Shown piece by piece: positions 1-8,073 of a DNA stretch of 40,913 nucleotides (within the stretch, counting starts at the first letter, position 1; each line of letters begins with the position of its first letter). The notes under the pieces are model-generated. The model searched no databases and was not told where the DNA came from. It saw only the letters and a program-made list of their open reading frames with translations. The DNA comes from an uncultured Bacilli bacterium (lineage in GTDB: Bacteria; Bacillota_I; Bacilli_A; RF39; UBA660), in the NCBI GenBank assembly GCA_934098665.1, contig CAKOOO010000005.1:1-40913 (forward strand), in the 5' to 3' direction. The position numbers and the translations under genes are program-made.

Positions 1-51
1 AATTTTCTTAAATCTACCTACTTTAGGAAAATACGAACAAGGTAAAGCCTG
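1..51 (+). CDS. possible 3' end of a plus-strand gene (fragment)
   Basis: In the second plus-strand frame the first 51 bases read through without a stop as a peptide ending LPTLGKYEQGKA, then TGA at 49-51. Codon use looks natural for an AT-rich coding region. If real, the gene runs in from the left edge, converges on trhP2 and shares the hairpin at 94-118. The stretch is too short to identify and could be chance. Confidence 0.25.
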
Positions 52-85
52 AAGAAAATGAAAATTAATTAAATTTTAAAAATAA

Positions 86-118
86 TTAAAAAAAATCAGT
101 AATTTTTCTATACTGATT
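86..118 (-). terminator. Rho-independent terminator of the ireB-trhP2 operon
   Basis: The 8-bp stem AATCAGTA/TACTGATT (94-101 with 111-118) is followed on the minus strand by a run of T, directly after the trhP2 stop. The plus-strand side is also T-rich, so it may act in both directions. Confidence 0.85.
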
Positions 119-1286
119 AATTTATTTTTACTCTTAATAAGTCATTTTCTTTTAAGGGAGTATCTACTTTTAATTTAATAATCATTTTTGGCATATTAGC
201 TTTATCTATTAAGTTATTTTTTTCATCATATATTTCATTAATAGTATAAGTAAAAGTATCTGTATTTGGCCCAAAAAATTCTATAACATCACCTTTTTTA
301 AAAAAGTTTCTTTCTTCAATAATAGCTATTTTTTCTTTTTCATCATAACTTTTTACAATGCCTAAAAAATCTTGATTACTTTCTTCATCACGTAAATTAT
401 AATATTGATCTTGATAACTTGGATCTTTTTTAAAAAATTGTGGAGCACTTTCTCTATTAGCAACTTTATTTAAAACTTTTAAATAATATTTTTTATCTTC
501 TTCAGTTAAAGTATTATTAAGTATTTTATCTATAATTCTTCGATAGCAAAGTATTACTGTAGAAATATAGTAAATAGAGCGCATCCTACCTTCAACTTTA
601 AAAGTAGTTACCCCTAAATCTATCATTTCTTTTATATTTTCAATCATATTTAAATCTTTTGGTGTCATTGTAAAAGGTGTTTTATCTTCATTAAAAACCC
701 ATCTACATATTTGTGCACATCCACCCCTATTTGAGTCACGTCCAGTCATAAATGATGATAAAATGCATTTACCTGAAATGCTCATACACATTGCCCCATG
801 AACAAAACACTCCAGTTCAAGACCAGTTTTTTCTTTAATAGCTTTAATATCCTTTGTTAAAGCCTCTCTTGCAAGAACTATTTGGTCTACTCCAAAAGAT
901 TTATAAAACTGTGCTGTAAAAGAATTTAAAGTACTAGCTTGAGTTGATAAAATAACTTTAACCTTTAATTTTAAATCTTTAATAAGTTTTAAAACCACTA
1001 TATCACTTGCAATTATACCATCTACATTTATTTCATTTAAATAAATTAAATAATCTTTTAAACCATCTAGATTTTCATCATGAAATACTATATTAACTGT
1101 TACATAAACTTTTTTATTTAAACTATGAGCATATTTTGTGGCATCATTAATTTCTTCATTAGAAAAGTTTTTTGCATTAGCTCTTAAGGAATAATTTTGA
1201 CCTCCAAAATAAACTGCATCAGCACCATATAAAAAAGCAAATTTTAATCTTTCAAAATCTCCTGCTGGAGCAAGAAGTTCTATCAC
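117..1286 (-). CDS. trhP2: Peptidase U32 family tRNA hydroxylation protein TrhP2 (YrrO-like)
   Basis: U32-family protein of 389 residues. In Bacillus subtilis the homologue acts with TrhP1 in prephenate-dependent hydroxylation of uridine 34 of tRNA, giving ho5U. The N-terminus IELLAPAGDFERLKFAF and the four-Cys segment around residues 160-190 (VHGAMCMSISGKCILSS followed by GGCAQICRW) are U32 hallmarks; the cysteines are expected to bind an iron-sulfur cluster. The start is GTG at 1286, overlapping the TGA stop of trhP1 (GTGA), which suggests translational coupling. It is the last gene of the operon and a strong terminator follows. Family membership is clear; the exact role rests on synteny with B. 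subtilis yrrM-yrrN-yrrO. Confidence 0.9.
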   Translation of the reverse strand: MIELLAPAGDFERLKFAFLYGADAVYFGGQNYSLRANAKNFSNEEINDATKYAHSLNKKVYVTVNIVFHDENLDGLKDYLIYLNEINVDGIIASDIVVLKLIKDLKLKVKVILSTQASTLNSFTAQFYKSFGVDQIVLAREALTKDIKAIKEKTGLELECFVHGAMCMSISGKCILSSFMTGRDSNRGGCAQICRWVFNEDKTPFTMTPKDLNMIENIKEMIDLGVTTFKVEGRMRSIYYISTVILCYRRIIDKILNNTLTEEDKKYYLKVLNKVANRESAPQFFKKDPSYQDQYYNLRDEESNQDFLGIVKSYDEKEKIAIIEERNFFKKGDVIEFFGPNTDTFTYTINEIYDEKNNLIDKANMPKMIIKLKVDTPLKENDLLRVKIN

Positions 1287-2056
1287 TTTATACCCCCTTT
1301 TACTTTATAAATGGTCTTTTTATTTAAAAATCCATCATCAAAACTCTTCGTAATAGTGCCACTTACTAAATCTTTTAAATCTTCATCTTCTAAAAGAATT
1401 GGATGATATAGTGCATATTTAATATCTTTATTAAGTAAATTTAAACCATTAAAATATGGTAAATGATAAAAATATGAACCATATTTGTTTTCAAATATAA
1501 TAAATTTATGATTATTATTTTGAATTATCATAGGATTTTCTTTTTTAACATTTTCATGTAAACTATAATTAGTTAAAAGTTTTCTTTTTGAATAAGCACT
1601 ACCAATAAGGCCAAAAACAAATAAAGACACTTTTTTATTTGCATTAGAAATAATTTTATCTATTTCACTTTCAGTTATATCAAATGGCAAAATAATACTA
1701 TCTACATAATTTAAATAAATATTTACACTTTCTTTATTACATGCAAAATGAGTTGGCATAATAATTTTTTCAATATTAACATCTTTAAGCATTTCAATTA
1801 TTCCTACATCATCAAAGATAATTGCTTTTATATTACTAGGAAGATTATGTAAAACATTATTTAAACTATTAGCACTTTCTTCATCTAAAATTCTATTTAC
1901 AAATAAATAAGCATTATCCTCTTTGATATCTTTTAATTTAAACTCACCTTCAGTGCCAACACAATACGAAAAAAGTGGATAAACAAAATTATTTATCCCT
2001 AGTTTTTTTAAAACACTTATTTGATTTAAATCTTTTACAATAAATAGCTTATTCAT
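1283..2056 (-). CDS. trhP1: Peptidase U32 family protein TrhP1 (YrrN-like)
   Basis: Smaller U32-like partner of TrhP2 (257 residues). The place where trhP2 carries its four cysteines reads VFGLIGSAYSKRKLLTNYS here, with no Cys, so this subunit probably does not bind a cluster itself and may be the structural half of a pair. A longer reading to 2086 exists, but ATG at 2056 lies inside the trmR stop region (8-bp overlap), gives the natural start MNKLFIVKDLNQ and fits the coupled gene style of this operon. Position between trmR and trhP2 matches B. subtilis yrrN. Function is from family and synteny. Confidence 0.82.
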   Translation of the reverse strand: MNKLFIVKDLNQISVLKKLGINNFVYPLFSYCVGTEGEFKLKDIKEDNAYLFVNRILDEESANSLNNVLHNLPSNIKAIIFDDVGIIEMLKDVNIEKIIMPTHFACNKESVNIYLNYVDSIILPFDITESEIDKIISNANKKVSLFVFGLIGSAYSKRKLLTNYSLHENVKKENPMIIQNNNHKFIIFENKYGSYFYHLPYFNGLNLLNKDIKYALYHPILLEDEDLKDLVSGTITKSFDDGFLNKKTIYKVKGGIK

Positions 2057-2645
2057 GAGGCTTCTTCTTACTAACTGAAAGTCCATCTCCTATATCATAA
2101 AATGTGGTTTCAAATTCATTATTATTTTTTAGAAAATCAATATAACTTTCAATTTTACCAACTATTTGACGTAAATTTTTACTTTCTATTGTTTCACTTT
2201 TTCCAACATAACCATGAAATTTTAAATTATCTGTAATAATAGTTCCATTATCCTTTAAAAAATATTTATATTTTTCAAAAAAATTTGTATATTGGCCTTT
2301 TGCAGCATCAATAAATATCATATCAAAAGAAGTACTTTCTGGTAAATTTAATTCTAAAGCATCTTGATAAACAACATTAATTTTTTTATCCATTTGACAT
2401 GCTTTAACATTTTTTACGCATTCCATATATCTTTTTTCATCTCTTTCAATTGTTGTAACATAAACGTTTTCTTTTGCACTTGCCATAAGTATTGCAGAAT
2501 ATCCTATAGCACTACCTATTTCAAGTATATTTTTTATATTATTTTCTTCGATGTATTTCATTATAAATGCAATTGATTTTTTTTCTATTATGGGTACGCT
2601 TTCATTTTCAGCGTATTTTTCCATTTCCTTTAGTTTTTCTTTCAT
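2049..2645 (-). CDS. trmR: tRNA 5-hydroxyuridine O-methyltransferase TrmR (YrrM-like)
   Basis: Class I SAM-dependent O-methyltransferase of 198 residues. Motif I reads ILEIGSAIGYSAILMA (about residues 40-55), and the acidic metal/substrate motif DMIFIDAAKGQYTNF is near residue 108, with TDN further on as in catechol-type O-methyltransferases. In B. subtilis the homologue methylates ho5U34 of tRNA to mo5U34, the step after TrhP1/TrhP2, which are encoded immediately downstream. An AGGTG ribosome site lies 8 nt before the ATG. The gap to mltG is 3 bp, so the two are co-transcribed. Confidence 0.88.
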   Translation of the reverse strand: MKEKLKEMEKYAENESVPIIEKKSIAFIMKYIEENNIKNILEIGSAIGYSAILMASAKENVYVTTIERDEKRYMECVKNVKACQMDKKINVVYQDALELNLPESTSFDMIFIDAAKGQYTNFFEKYKYFLKDNGTIITDNLKFHGYVGKSETIESKNLRQIVGKIESYIDFLKNNNEFETTFYDIGDGLSVSKKKPHE

Positions 2646-2648
2646 TTT

Positions 2649-3695
2649 TTAAACACCTAATTTCTTTTTTAATTTTAAAAATTCTTCATAACTTTCTGTA
2701 AAAGATACCACACCAGTATTTAAATCAGCAATAAAATATTCATAATTTGTATTCGAAGGATTTAATGCCGCATTTAAACTTTCTACTGACGGATTACATA
2801 TTGGACCTACAGGTAAGCCTTTAAAAGTAAGCACTCTAGTATTATAAGGATTATTTGCATTTAAATCAACACTTGTAATAGCCTCTTTTAAAGATTTATG
2901 TGCTCCATAATAAGAAGTAACATCCATACCTAAATTAACATTTTTATTAAGTCTTGTATAAATAACTTGACTTACTTTTTCTCTATCAGATTTAGTTACT
3001 GCCTCTTGTTCTATGATTGAGGCTATCGTAAATAATTCATGAATACTATATTTTTTACCATTAACTTCTTTAGAAAAATCTAATGAAGATATTTTATTTT
3101 TTGTATTATTCAGCATAGTTTTTATAATATTTTCAAAAGTAGTATCTTCGAAAAATTCATAAGTGTCTGGATATAAATAACCTTCGAGTGAATAATATAT
3201 ATCTTTATTTTTAATATCATCAGTTAAAAAATCATAGCTTTCTATAAGTTCATCTAAAAATTTTTCATCTTTTAGTTTATTTATTTCATCTTCATAAGTT
3301 ATATTAAAATTTTCAGCAATTTGTTTTAAATAAACATTAACACTTTTTGCTTCATTAAATCTAATTTTAACTATATTTCTTGGATCATCTACTTTTCCTT
3401 CATCTATCATATTAATAATTTCTTTTACACTACTATTTTTATTTATAGTATAATTACCCGCTTGTAAATTTAATTTTGGATGTAAAAATACATATACAAG
3501 CGCAGTATATTTACTTTTAATAAGTCCTGCATTTTTTAAATTAGAAACAATTTCTAGTTTATTTTGACCAGTACTTACTTTAAATGTAACTTTATCATCA
3601 TTTTTACTAACGGGCATTAAAGAAATAAAATAAATACTTACCATTAATATAATAAATGCCAATATACTTACTAAAATAATTATTTTCTTTTTCAC
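2649..3695 (-). CDS. mltG: Endolytic murein transglycosylase MltG (YceG-like)
   Basis: Membrane-anchored lytic transglycosylase of 348 residues that cuts nascent glycan strands and sets their length. A single membrane segment (about residues 4-26) leads to an extracytoplasmic domain. The catalytic Glu lies in TIASIIEQEAVT (about residue 230), followed by the typical GLPVGPICNPSVESLNAAL and YFIAD. The start is GTG at 3695, directly against the stop of yrzB. It shows the organism makes peptidoglycan, which argues against a wall-less mollicute. Grouping with ireB is conserved in Bacillota. Confidence 0.93.
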   Translation of the reverse strand: MKKKIIILVSILAFIILMVSIYFISLMPVSKNDDKVTFKVSTGQNKLEIVSNLKNAGLIKSKYTALVYVFLHPKLNLQAGNYTINKNSSVKEIINMIDEGKVDDPRNIVKIRFNEAKSVNVYLKQIAENFNITYEDEINKLKDEKFLDELIESYDFLTDDIKNKDIYYSLEGYLYPDTYEFFEDTTFENIIKTMLNNTKNKISSLDFSKEVNGKKYSIHELFTIASIIEQEAVTKSDREKVSQVIYTRLNKNVNLGMDVTSYYGAHKSLKEAITSVDLNANNPYNTRVLTFKGLPVGPICNPSVESLNAALNPSNTNYEYFIADLNTGVVSFTESYEEFLKLKKKLGV

Positions 3696-3935
3696 TTATT
3701 TACCATCCTTTTCAAGTTTTTCAAGTAGTTTATTTGCTACCTCTAAATCACTTGATGATATATCATTTGTTAGATTTTCACCATTTTTTTTGCCTATATA
3801 AGCATATATTTCATCATTTTTATTATTTACATCTTTATATACAAATATTTCTTCATCATCTTCATTTATAAAAGAAAGAAGCATTTGATATTCTTTAACT
3901 TTTTTATTACTTTCAAGTTTAATTATTCTATCCAT
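3696..3935 (-). CDS. DUF1292 family protein (YrzB-like)
   Basis: Small acidic protein of 79 residues in the DUF1292 family, with the core DDEEIFVYKDVNN in its first half. Its molecular function is unknown in the family. It overlaps ruvX by 8 bp and directly abuts mltG, the same order as B. subtilis yrzL-yrrK-yrzB-yrrL, so the assignment leans on conserved neighbourhood as well as sequence. Confidence 0.82.
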   Translation of the reverse strand: MDRIIKLESNKKVKEYQMLLSFINEDDEEIFVYKDVNNKNDEIYAYIGKKNGENLTNDISSSDLEVANKLLEKLEKDGK

Positions 3936-4347
3936 TTAAACCTCTTAAATAGTCCTCGAGAATAATGGTTGCTGCCTGCATATCTACATAATCTTTACCT
4001 TTTTTAGAAGAGATTCCATTTGCAAGTAACCTTTTAGCGGCAAGTCTTGAGGTTAAACGCTCATCTACTAAATAAATCGGTAAATTAAGCTCTTTTAAAA
4101 GTGAGCAAAAATGATATGTTCTTTGAGCTGCAAAGCCTTCAGAACCATCCATATTTTTAGGAAGTCCAATAGCAATATCAGTAATATTTTCTTTTAAAAC
4201 AATTTCTTTTAATTTTTCAAAAGCTTCTTCATAATTTTCTTGTTCAAATCTAATAAGTTCATATGGATAAATAATTGTATTTGATTTATCAGTAATTGCA
4301 ACGCCAAGCGTTTTTGTACCTAAATCAAGCCCTATATATCTTTTCAT
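3928..4347 (-). CDS. ruvX: RuvX/YqgF-type nuclease (putative pre-16S rRNA / Holliday junction nuclease)
   Basis: RNase H-fold protein of 139 residues, the usual size. The first acidic strand GLDLGTKTLGVAITD, the middle strand IAIGLPKNMDGSEG and the C-terminal VDERLTSRLA with DYVDMQAA contain the conserved acidic residues. The family is linked to final trimming of the 16S rRNA 5' end and has also been called a Holliday junction resolvase. Its ATG overlaps the ireB stop (TAATG). Essential housekeeping gene in most bacteria. Confidence 0.93.
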   Translation of the reverse strand: MKRYIGLDLGTKTLGVAITDKSNTIIYPYELIRFEQENYEEAFEKLKEIVLKENITDIAIGLPKNMDGSEGFAAQRTYHFCSLLKELNLPIYLVDERLTSRLAAKRLLANGISSKKGKDYVDMQAATIILEDYLRGLNG

Positions 4348-4592
4348 TATCTACCTAAATAGCCATTTATAATAGCCATTAATACTTCCTCTTTTGAAAA
4401 TTTACTTATTTTTTTACGAGCATCTTTATATGATGTTATATAAGTAGGATCTCCAGAAAGTAAATAACCAATAAGTTGACTTGTAGGATTATATCCTTTT
4501 TCTTCTATAGCATTTATTACTTCATTAATGTTTATCATAATAAGTTCTTGTCTTAAAACTCTTAAATCAAATATAGAGGTTTTATCATTCAT
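4347..4592 (-). CDS. ireB: IreB family regulatory phosphoprotein (ReoM/UPF0297)
   Basis: 81-residue member of the IreB/ReoM/YrzL family. The core VLRQELIMININEVINAI and GYNPTSQLIGYLLSGDPTYI is diagnostic. In Listeria and Enterococcus the protein is a substrate of the PASTA kinase (PrkA/IreK) and controls ClpCP turnover of MurA and so peptidoglycan synthesis. A Thr at residue 5 lies in the N-terminal tail where the family carries its phosphothreonine, though I have not aligned the register. First gene of a seven-gene operon, with a GGAGAGG ribosome site and its own promoter. Confidence 0.93.
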   Translation of the reverse strand: MNDKTSIFDLRVLRQELIMININEVINAIEEKGYNPTSQLIGYLLSGDPTYITSYKDARKKISKFSKEEVLMAIINGYLGR

Positions 4593-4615
4593 AAACTATC
4601 CTCTCCTTCATAAAT

Positions 4616-4644
4616 ATTTTATCAAAATAATAGGTAAACTGCAA
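4616..4644 (-). promoter_or_regulatory. Sigma-A-type promoter of the ireB operon
   Basis: On the minus strand TTGCAG (4639-4644), a 17-nt spacer and TAAAAT (4616-4621) lie about 25 nt before the ireB ATG. The upstream xer gene ends in a terminator, so this promoter likely drives all of ireB to trhP2. Confidence 0.7.
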
Positions 4645-4654
4645 TAAATAACTA

Positions 4655-4680
4655 TTAAAAAACTAGGATTACCCTAGTTT
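4655..4680 (-). terminator. Rho-independent terminator after the Xer gene
   Basis: AAACTAGG/CCTAGTTT stem (4660-4667 with 4673-4680), 5-nt loop, T run on the minus strand. The stem overlaps the stop codon of the recombinase gene. Confidence 0.87.
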
Positions 4681-5536
4681 ACTTGCGAGGCATATTTTTT
4701 AGATATTCACCTTTTATATAATCATCTGTAATATGTGTATAAACCTCTGTTGAGGATAATGAAGCATGTCCAAGAAGTTCTTGAACACTTTTAAGGGGGC
4801 ATCCATTATTTAACATATGAGTTGCAAAAGTATGTCTAAATGTATGAGGACTAACATGAACTTTTATACATGCACTTTCAATTATATTATTTATAATTAA
4901 CTCTATACCTCTTACACTAATAGGATTTCCTTTATTATTTAAAACTAAATATTCATTATTAAAATCTCTTTTAGATAAATATTTTTTAATTGCATCATAA
5001 GCATAAGAGCCAAAAAACACAACTCTTTCTTTACTGCCTTTTCCAAAGACTTTAATACTTTTATTTGAAAAGTCAATATCACTTATTTTTATATTTTTAA
5101 GTTCACTAACCCTTATACCTGTAGCATATAAAACTTCAATAATCATTTTATTTCTTATAGATAAAATATCTTCTTCATTAATACTATCAATTACTTTTCT
5201 TATATCTTCATAACTTAAAAATGTAGGTAGTTTTTTTTCAAGTTTTGGATTACTAATTAACTTAAAATAATTTATACTCACATATTTATTATCAAGTAAA
5301 TAATCATAAAAACATCTTAATGAAGAAAGAATTAAACTAATACTTTTATTTGAAAGTTTTAAACTATCTAAATATTTTAAATAATTAATTATAATATCTT
5401 TATCTATATTTAAAAAATTTATATTATTATCTTTACAATATTTTAAAAATTCATTTGCAAACCTAATATATTTTTTTATAGTATATGAAGAATAATTAAG
5501 TTCATATTTTAAATATTCATTATATTTTTCTATCAT
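4679..5536 (-). CDS. Tyrosine recombinase, XerC/XerD family
   Basis: Complete 285-residue tyrosine recombinase. The N-terminal SAM-like core-binding domain covers about residues 1-85. The catalytic set is visible: Arg in ATGIRVSEL, Lys in FGKGSKERVV, HTFRHTFATHM, LGHAS, and the Tyr nucleophile in VYTHI. It could be the chromosome dimer resolvase XerD or XerC; I cannot tell which. It begins 2 bp after the stop of a hypervariable surface-protein gene and has no promoter of its own that I can see. Xer-type enzymes drive surface antigen switching in some mollicutes, so the linkage is worth noting, but a housekeeping role is the default. Confidence 0.88.
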   Translation of the reverse strand: MIEKYNEYLKYELNYSSYTIKKYIRFANEFLKYCKDNNINFLNIDKDIIINYLKYLDSLKLSNKSISLILSSLRCFYDYLLDNKYVSINYFKLISNPKLEKKLPTFLSYEDIRKVIDSINEEDILSIRNKMIIEVLYATGIRVSELKNIKISDIDFSNKSIKVFGKGSKERVVFFGSYAYDAIKKYLSKRDFNNEYLVLNNKGNPISVRGIELIINNIIESACIKVHVSPHTFRHTFATHMLNNGCPLKSVQELLGHASLSSTEVYTHITDDYIKGEYLKNMPRK

Positions 5537-5538
5537 AA

Positions 5539-7986
5539 TTACTCTATTACATAAGGTTTAGTATATGAACCATCTCCCAATGATATTGCGGTGCCAGGTT
5601 TGATGGAAACGGCCAAGCGAACACCATCCGTGACGTTCACGCCGCCTCTAACCCAACCGCCGGAGTACACTCCCGTGACGTCCGCATAGTCGTTACCAAA
5701 GTCGCCGGGAGAACCAAGCCAAACCACTTGTCCACTGTTAAAGTAATGACTACTTCCATAACCAGCTAAACTTAATTCTGGTACTGTTAATAATCCTACT
5801 GGATAAGTTAGTTTTCCATTACCATTACTAGTACTAACAGTAAATCTATCATTTTTATTTTCACATACTAAACTTTTATTACTTGTATTATAATTTTTAA
5901 ATTTTAATGAAGTTGTTGTACTTCCTCCATTTGTATTCCAACCAGCTAAATCTGAAATACTTCTATCATTACAAAATATTGTATCTTCTAGTTTATTATC
6001 ATATTTACCTTTTATTTTTTCTTCATACCATTTATCTATATATGTTTTTATTGTACTATCTTTTGTATTTACATCATCTGCATATAACATTTCATTTAAG
6101 GCGTCTTCTACCGATTTTCCTCCAGTTAAGGTTATGTAACATGGAGTACCACCAATAATATAATATACATAATAAACGGATGTACAGCTATTACCATTTG
6201 TTAAACATGTATAATGGTGTGTATTTACATTTGCACTATTTGTACTCCATGTATCTGAATTTATTGTTAATGTCTCAGTTAATGTATATGTTCCATTATA
6301 TGTAAAGGATGAGCCAAATACATAATCACTACCATTATCTGTTCCATCTACATCTCCATTTGACAATGAATAATAATAAATATAATTTCCACTATATCCT
6401 ACTATATACCATAAACTTGAACATGTTTCTGTTGTAGAACTACTATTACAAGTATATTTTCCCACTAATGTACTTATATTTGAACTTGATACACTTAATG
6501 TTGTTGCATTAGTAAGTGTATATTTATTACTTGCATAGGTTGCTCCATCTCCATATGCTTTTGTTCCATTAAAATATTCCCTATTTACTATTACTTTACT
6601 TGAAGATGTATATACTTTGTTTTCATTATACATATATCCTACATATGCTAGTGAACTAGACTCACTATTAAATGCACTTGTTCCTATTTGTGAATCTGCT
6701 CCTGTATTATTACATGTTTTTATTATACTATTTGCTTTTCCAAAACTAAATATTACATTATTTCTATTTCCACTCGTCCATGAATATTTTCTTGTAAAAA
6801 CTATCTTTATTACATTAGTTGTAGTTAAATCCTTAAATCCTATTTGTCCTGTTGTTGTTCCCGTATATTTTCCTTGACTTACATCATCTTTAAATATTTC
6901 TACATTTATGTTATTTAAAGAATCATACATAGATAAATCATAATTTATTACATAATCACCATTTGTTGGTGCAGTAAATGATATTGTTGAACTATTTATT
7001 CCTGTATTTGTACTTGTCCATGTTTTATTTGTTTCATCAAATGTATATGGATATGATGCATCATTATTTAAATTACTATATTCTGACTGATTTAACAATG
7101 TATAATCATCTGAAACGTATTTTTGGATACCATTATATACTATCTTAACTCCACCGGTGTCTGTAGTTCTAACTATTTTCCAACAATAGTTTGCAAATAA
7201 AACATTATTATTTTCTACATTACCAGTAAAATAATATATATTTTTTTTATAAGTAGTTGTATCTCCATAATCTGCTCCATTATATAGTTTTACATAAGTA
7301 TCATTTTTTTCATATCTTTTGGCAATTGTATCATAAAGTGGTACTTTTTCTGTTCCAACATCTGTTCCAGTGCCAAGTACAAGAGTACTTGTAAGATTAG
7401 TGTTAAGAGTTATACCATTACCTAGTCCACCTTCATCATAATCTATCCATAAATATAAATAATAACTTTTTTCTTCGTTTGCGGATATACTTACATTTGT
7501 TAGTTCATAACCAGCCTTCACATTATATGTTTGGCCATATTTTGATAATAATTCTTTTTGAGTATTTGCACTTAACTCCATTTCTTTTGTTACAAGAGTT
7601 CCTTCATTAGGTAAAGTGCTATTTTGCTCTATTAAAACATATTTTAATGTTTTAGGGTTCATTGTAGAGCTGCTACTTGGAACTAAAAGCACTGATAAAC
7701 TTTGCTCTTTATTACAACCATTTTTTAAAGTAAAAGACGATCTAAAAACATCACTTGATAATGCTTTTGCATCTGATATTGGAGCTGCATATTCTCCCGT
7801 AATATTTATTGATGTGCCACTTGTTATATCAATTGATGCACAACTTGGGGCTGATACTGAAATATTTAAATTTGCATTATTTGCGCCACTTACGACAAAA
7901 TAAGCATAAGACACCGAAATAAGTGTGCATATGCCAATAAGTATAAATAACACCCATAAAATTCTATCTCTTAATTTATCATTCAT
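5539..7986 (-). CDS. Secreted surface protein with SipW-like signal region and hypervariable C-terminal domain
   Basis: 815-residue secreted or cell-surface protein of unknown function. Residues 9-32 form a membrane segment ending SVSYAYF, similar to SipW-dependent signals of TasA/camelysin proteins. A beta-rich N-terminal domain follows (to about residue 210), then IAKRYEKNDTYVKLYNGADY and a module with NIYYFTGNVENNNVLFANYC and WKIVRTTDTGGVKIVYNG. The C-terminal part has YPVGLLTVPELSLAGY, the motif VVWLGSPG, a variable stretch, then DGVRLAVS and an end DGSYTKPYVIE. The architecture recalls the C-type-lectin/FGE-like domains diversified by retroelements; that fold is inferred. The last 120 bp contain a sharp GC-rich block unlike the rest. 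Closest relative in the window is the gene at 19514-21919. Xer follows 2 bp later. Confidence 0.85.
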   Translation of the reverse strand: MNDKLRDRILWVLFILIGICTLISVSYAYFVVSGANNANLNISVSAPSCASIDITSGTSINITGEYAAPISDAKALSSDVFRSSFTLKNGCNKEQSLSVLLVPSSSSTMNPKTLKYVLIEQNSTLPNEGTLVTKEMELSANTQKELLSKYGQTYNVKAGYELTNVSISANEEKSYYLYLWIDYDEGGLGNGITLNTNLTSTLVLGTGTDVGTEKVPLYDTIAKRYEKNDTYVKLYNGADYGDTTTYKKNIYYFTGNVENNNVLFANYCWKIVRTTDTGGVKIVYNGIQKYVSDDYTLLNQSEYSNLNNDASYPYTFDETNKTWTSTNTGINSSTISFTAPTNGDYVINYDLSMYDSLNNINVEIFKDDVSQGKYTGTTTGQIGFKDLTTTNVIKIVFTRKYSWTSGNRNNVIFSFGKANSIIKTCNNTGADSQIGTSAFNSESSSLAYVGYMYNENKVYTSSSKVIVNREYFNGTKAYGDGATYASNKYTLTNATTLSVSSSNISTLVGKYTCNSSSTTETCSSLWYIVGYSGNYIYYYSLSNGDVDGTDNGSDYVFGSSFTYNGTYTLTETLTINSDTWSTNSANVNTHHYTCLTNGNSCTSVYYVYYIIGGTPCYITLTGGKSVEDALNEMLYADDVNTKDSTIKTYIDKWYEEKIKGKYDNKLEDTIFCNDRSISDLAGWNTNGGSTTTSLKFKNYNTSNKSLVCENKNDRFTVSTSNGNGKLTYPVGLLTVPELSLAGYGSSHYFNSGQVVWLGSPGDFGNDYADVTGVYSGGWVRGGVNVTDGVRLAVSIKPGTAISLGDGSYTKPYVIE
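5588..5703 (-). other. Candidate variable repeat (GC-rich, adenine-poor cassette)
   Basis: Encodes roughly residues 762-800 of the surface protein. Counted over 5611-5710 it is 62% G+C, with sense-strand A 15%, G 38%, C 24%, T 23%, against an AT-rich background. The neighbouring 95 bp on the 5' side (sense) are about 93% identical to the paralogue at 19676-19770; inside the block identity drops to about 44% in my hand alignment, and it returns near the stop codon. I see no template repeat in the window. Confidence 0.55.
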
Positions 7987-8009
7987 ATTACTTTATTCCT
8001 TACTATAAA

Positions 8010-8038
8010 ATAATATCATAAATTTTGTTTCTTTTAAA
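8010..8038 (-). promoter_or_regulatory. Promoter of the 5539-7986 surface protein gene
   Basis: TTTAAA (8033-8038), 17-nt spacer, TGA-TATTAT (-10 at 8010-8015, extended by TG). An AAGGA ribosome site follows before the ATG at 7986. The -35 is weak. Confidence 0.55.
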
Positions 8039-8048
8039 TATCTAAAAT

Positions 8049-8073
8049 AAAAAAAATATGCTTTTTTAGCATA
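8049..8073 (-). terminator. Rho-independent terminator of greA
   Basis: TATGCT/AGCATA stem (8057-8062 with 8068-8073) with a 5-nt loop and eight T on the minus strand; it overlaps the greA stop codon. Confidence 0.88.

Noticed and set aside
5907..6158. Plus-strand open frames inside the large surface-protein genes and elsewhere (for example 5907-6158, 20598-20897, 35051-35476)
   Set aside because: They lie antisense to clear minus-strand genes, have low-complexity Tyr/Leu/His/Ile products and no family motifs or good ribosome sites.
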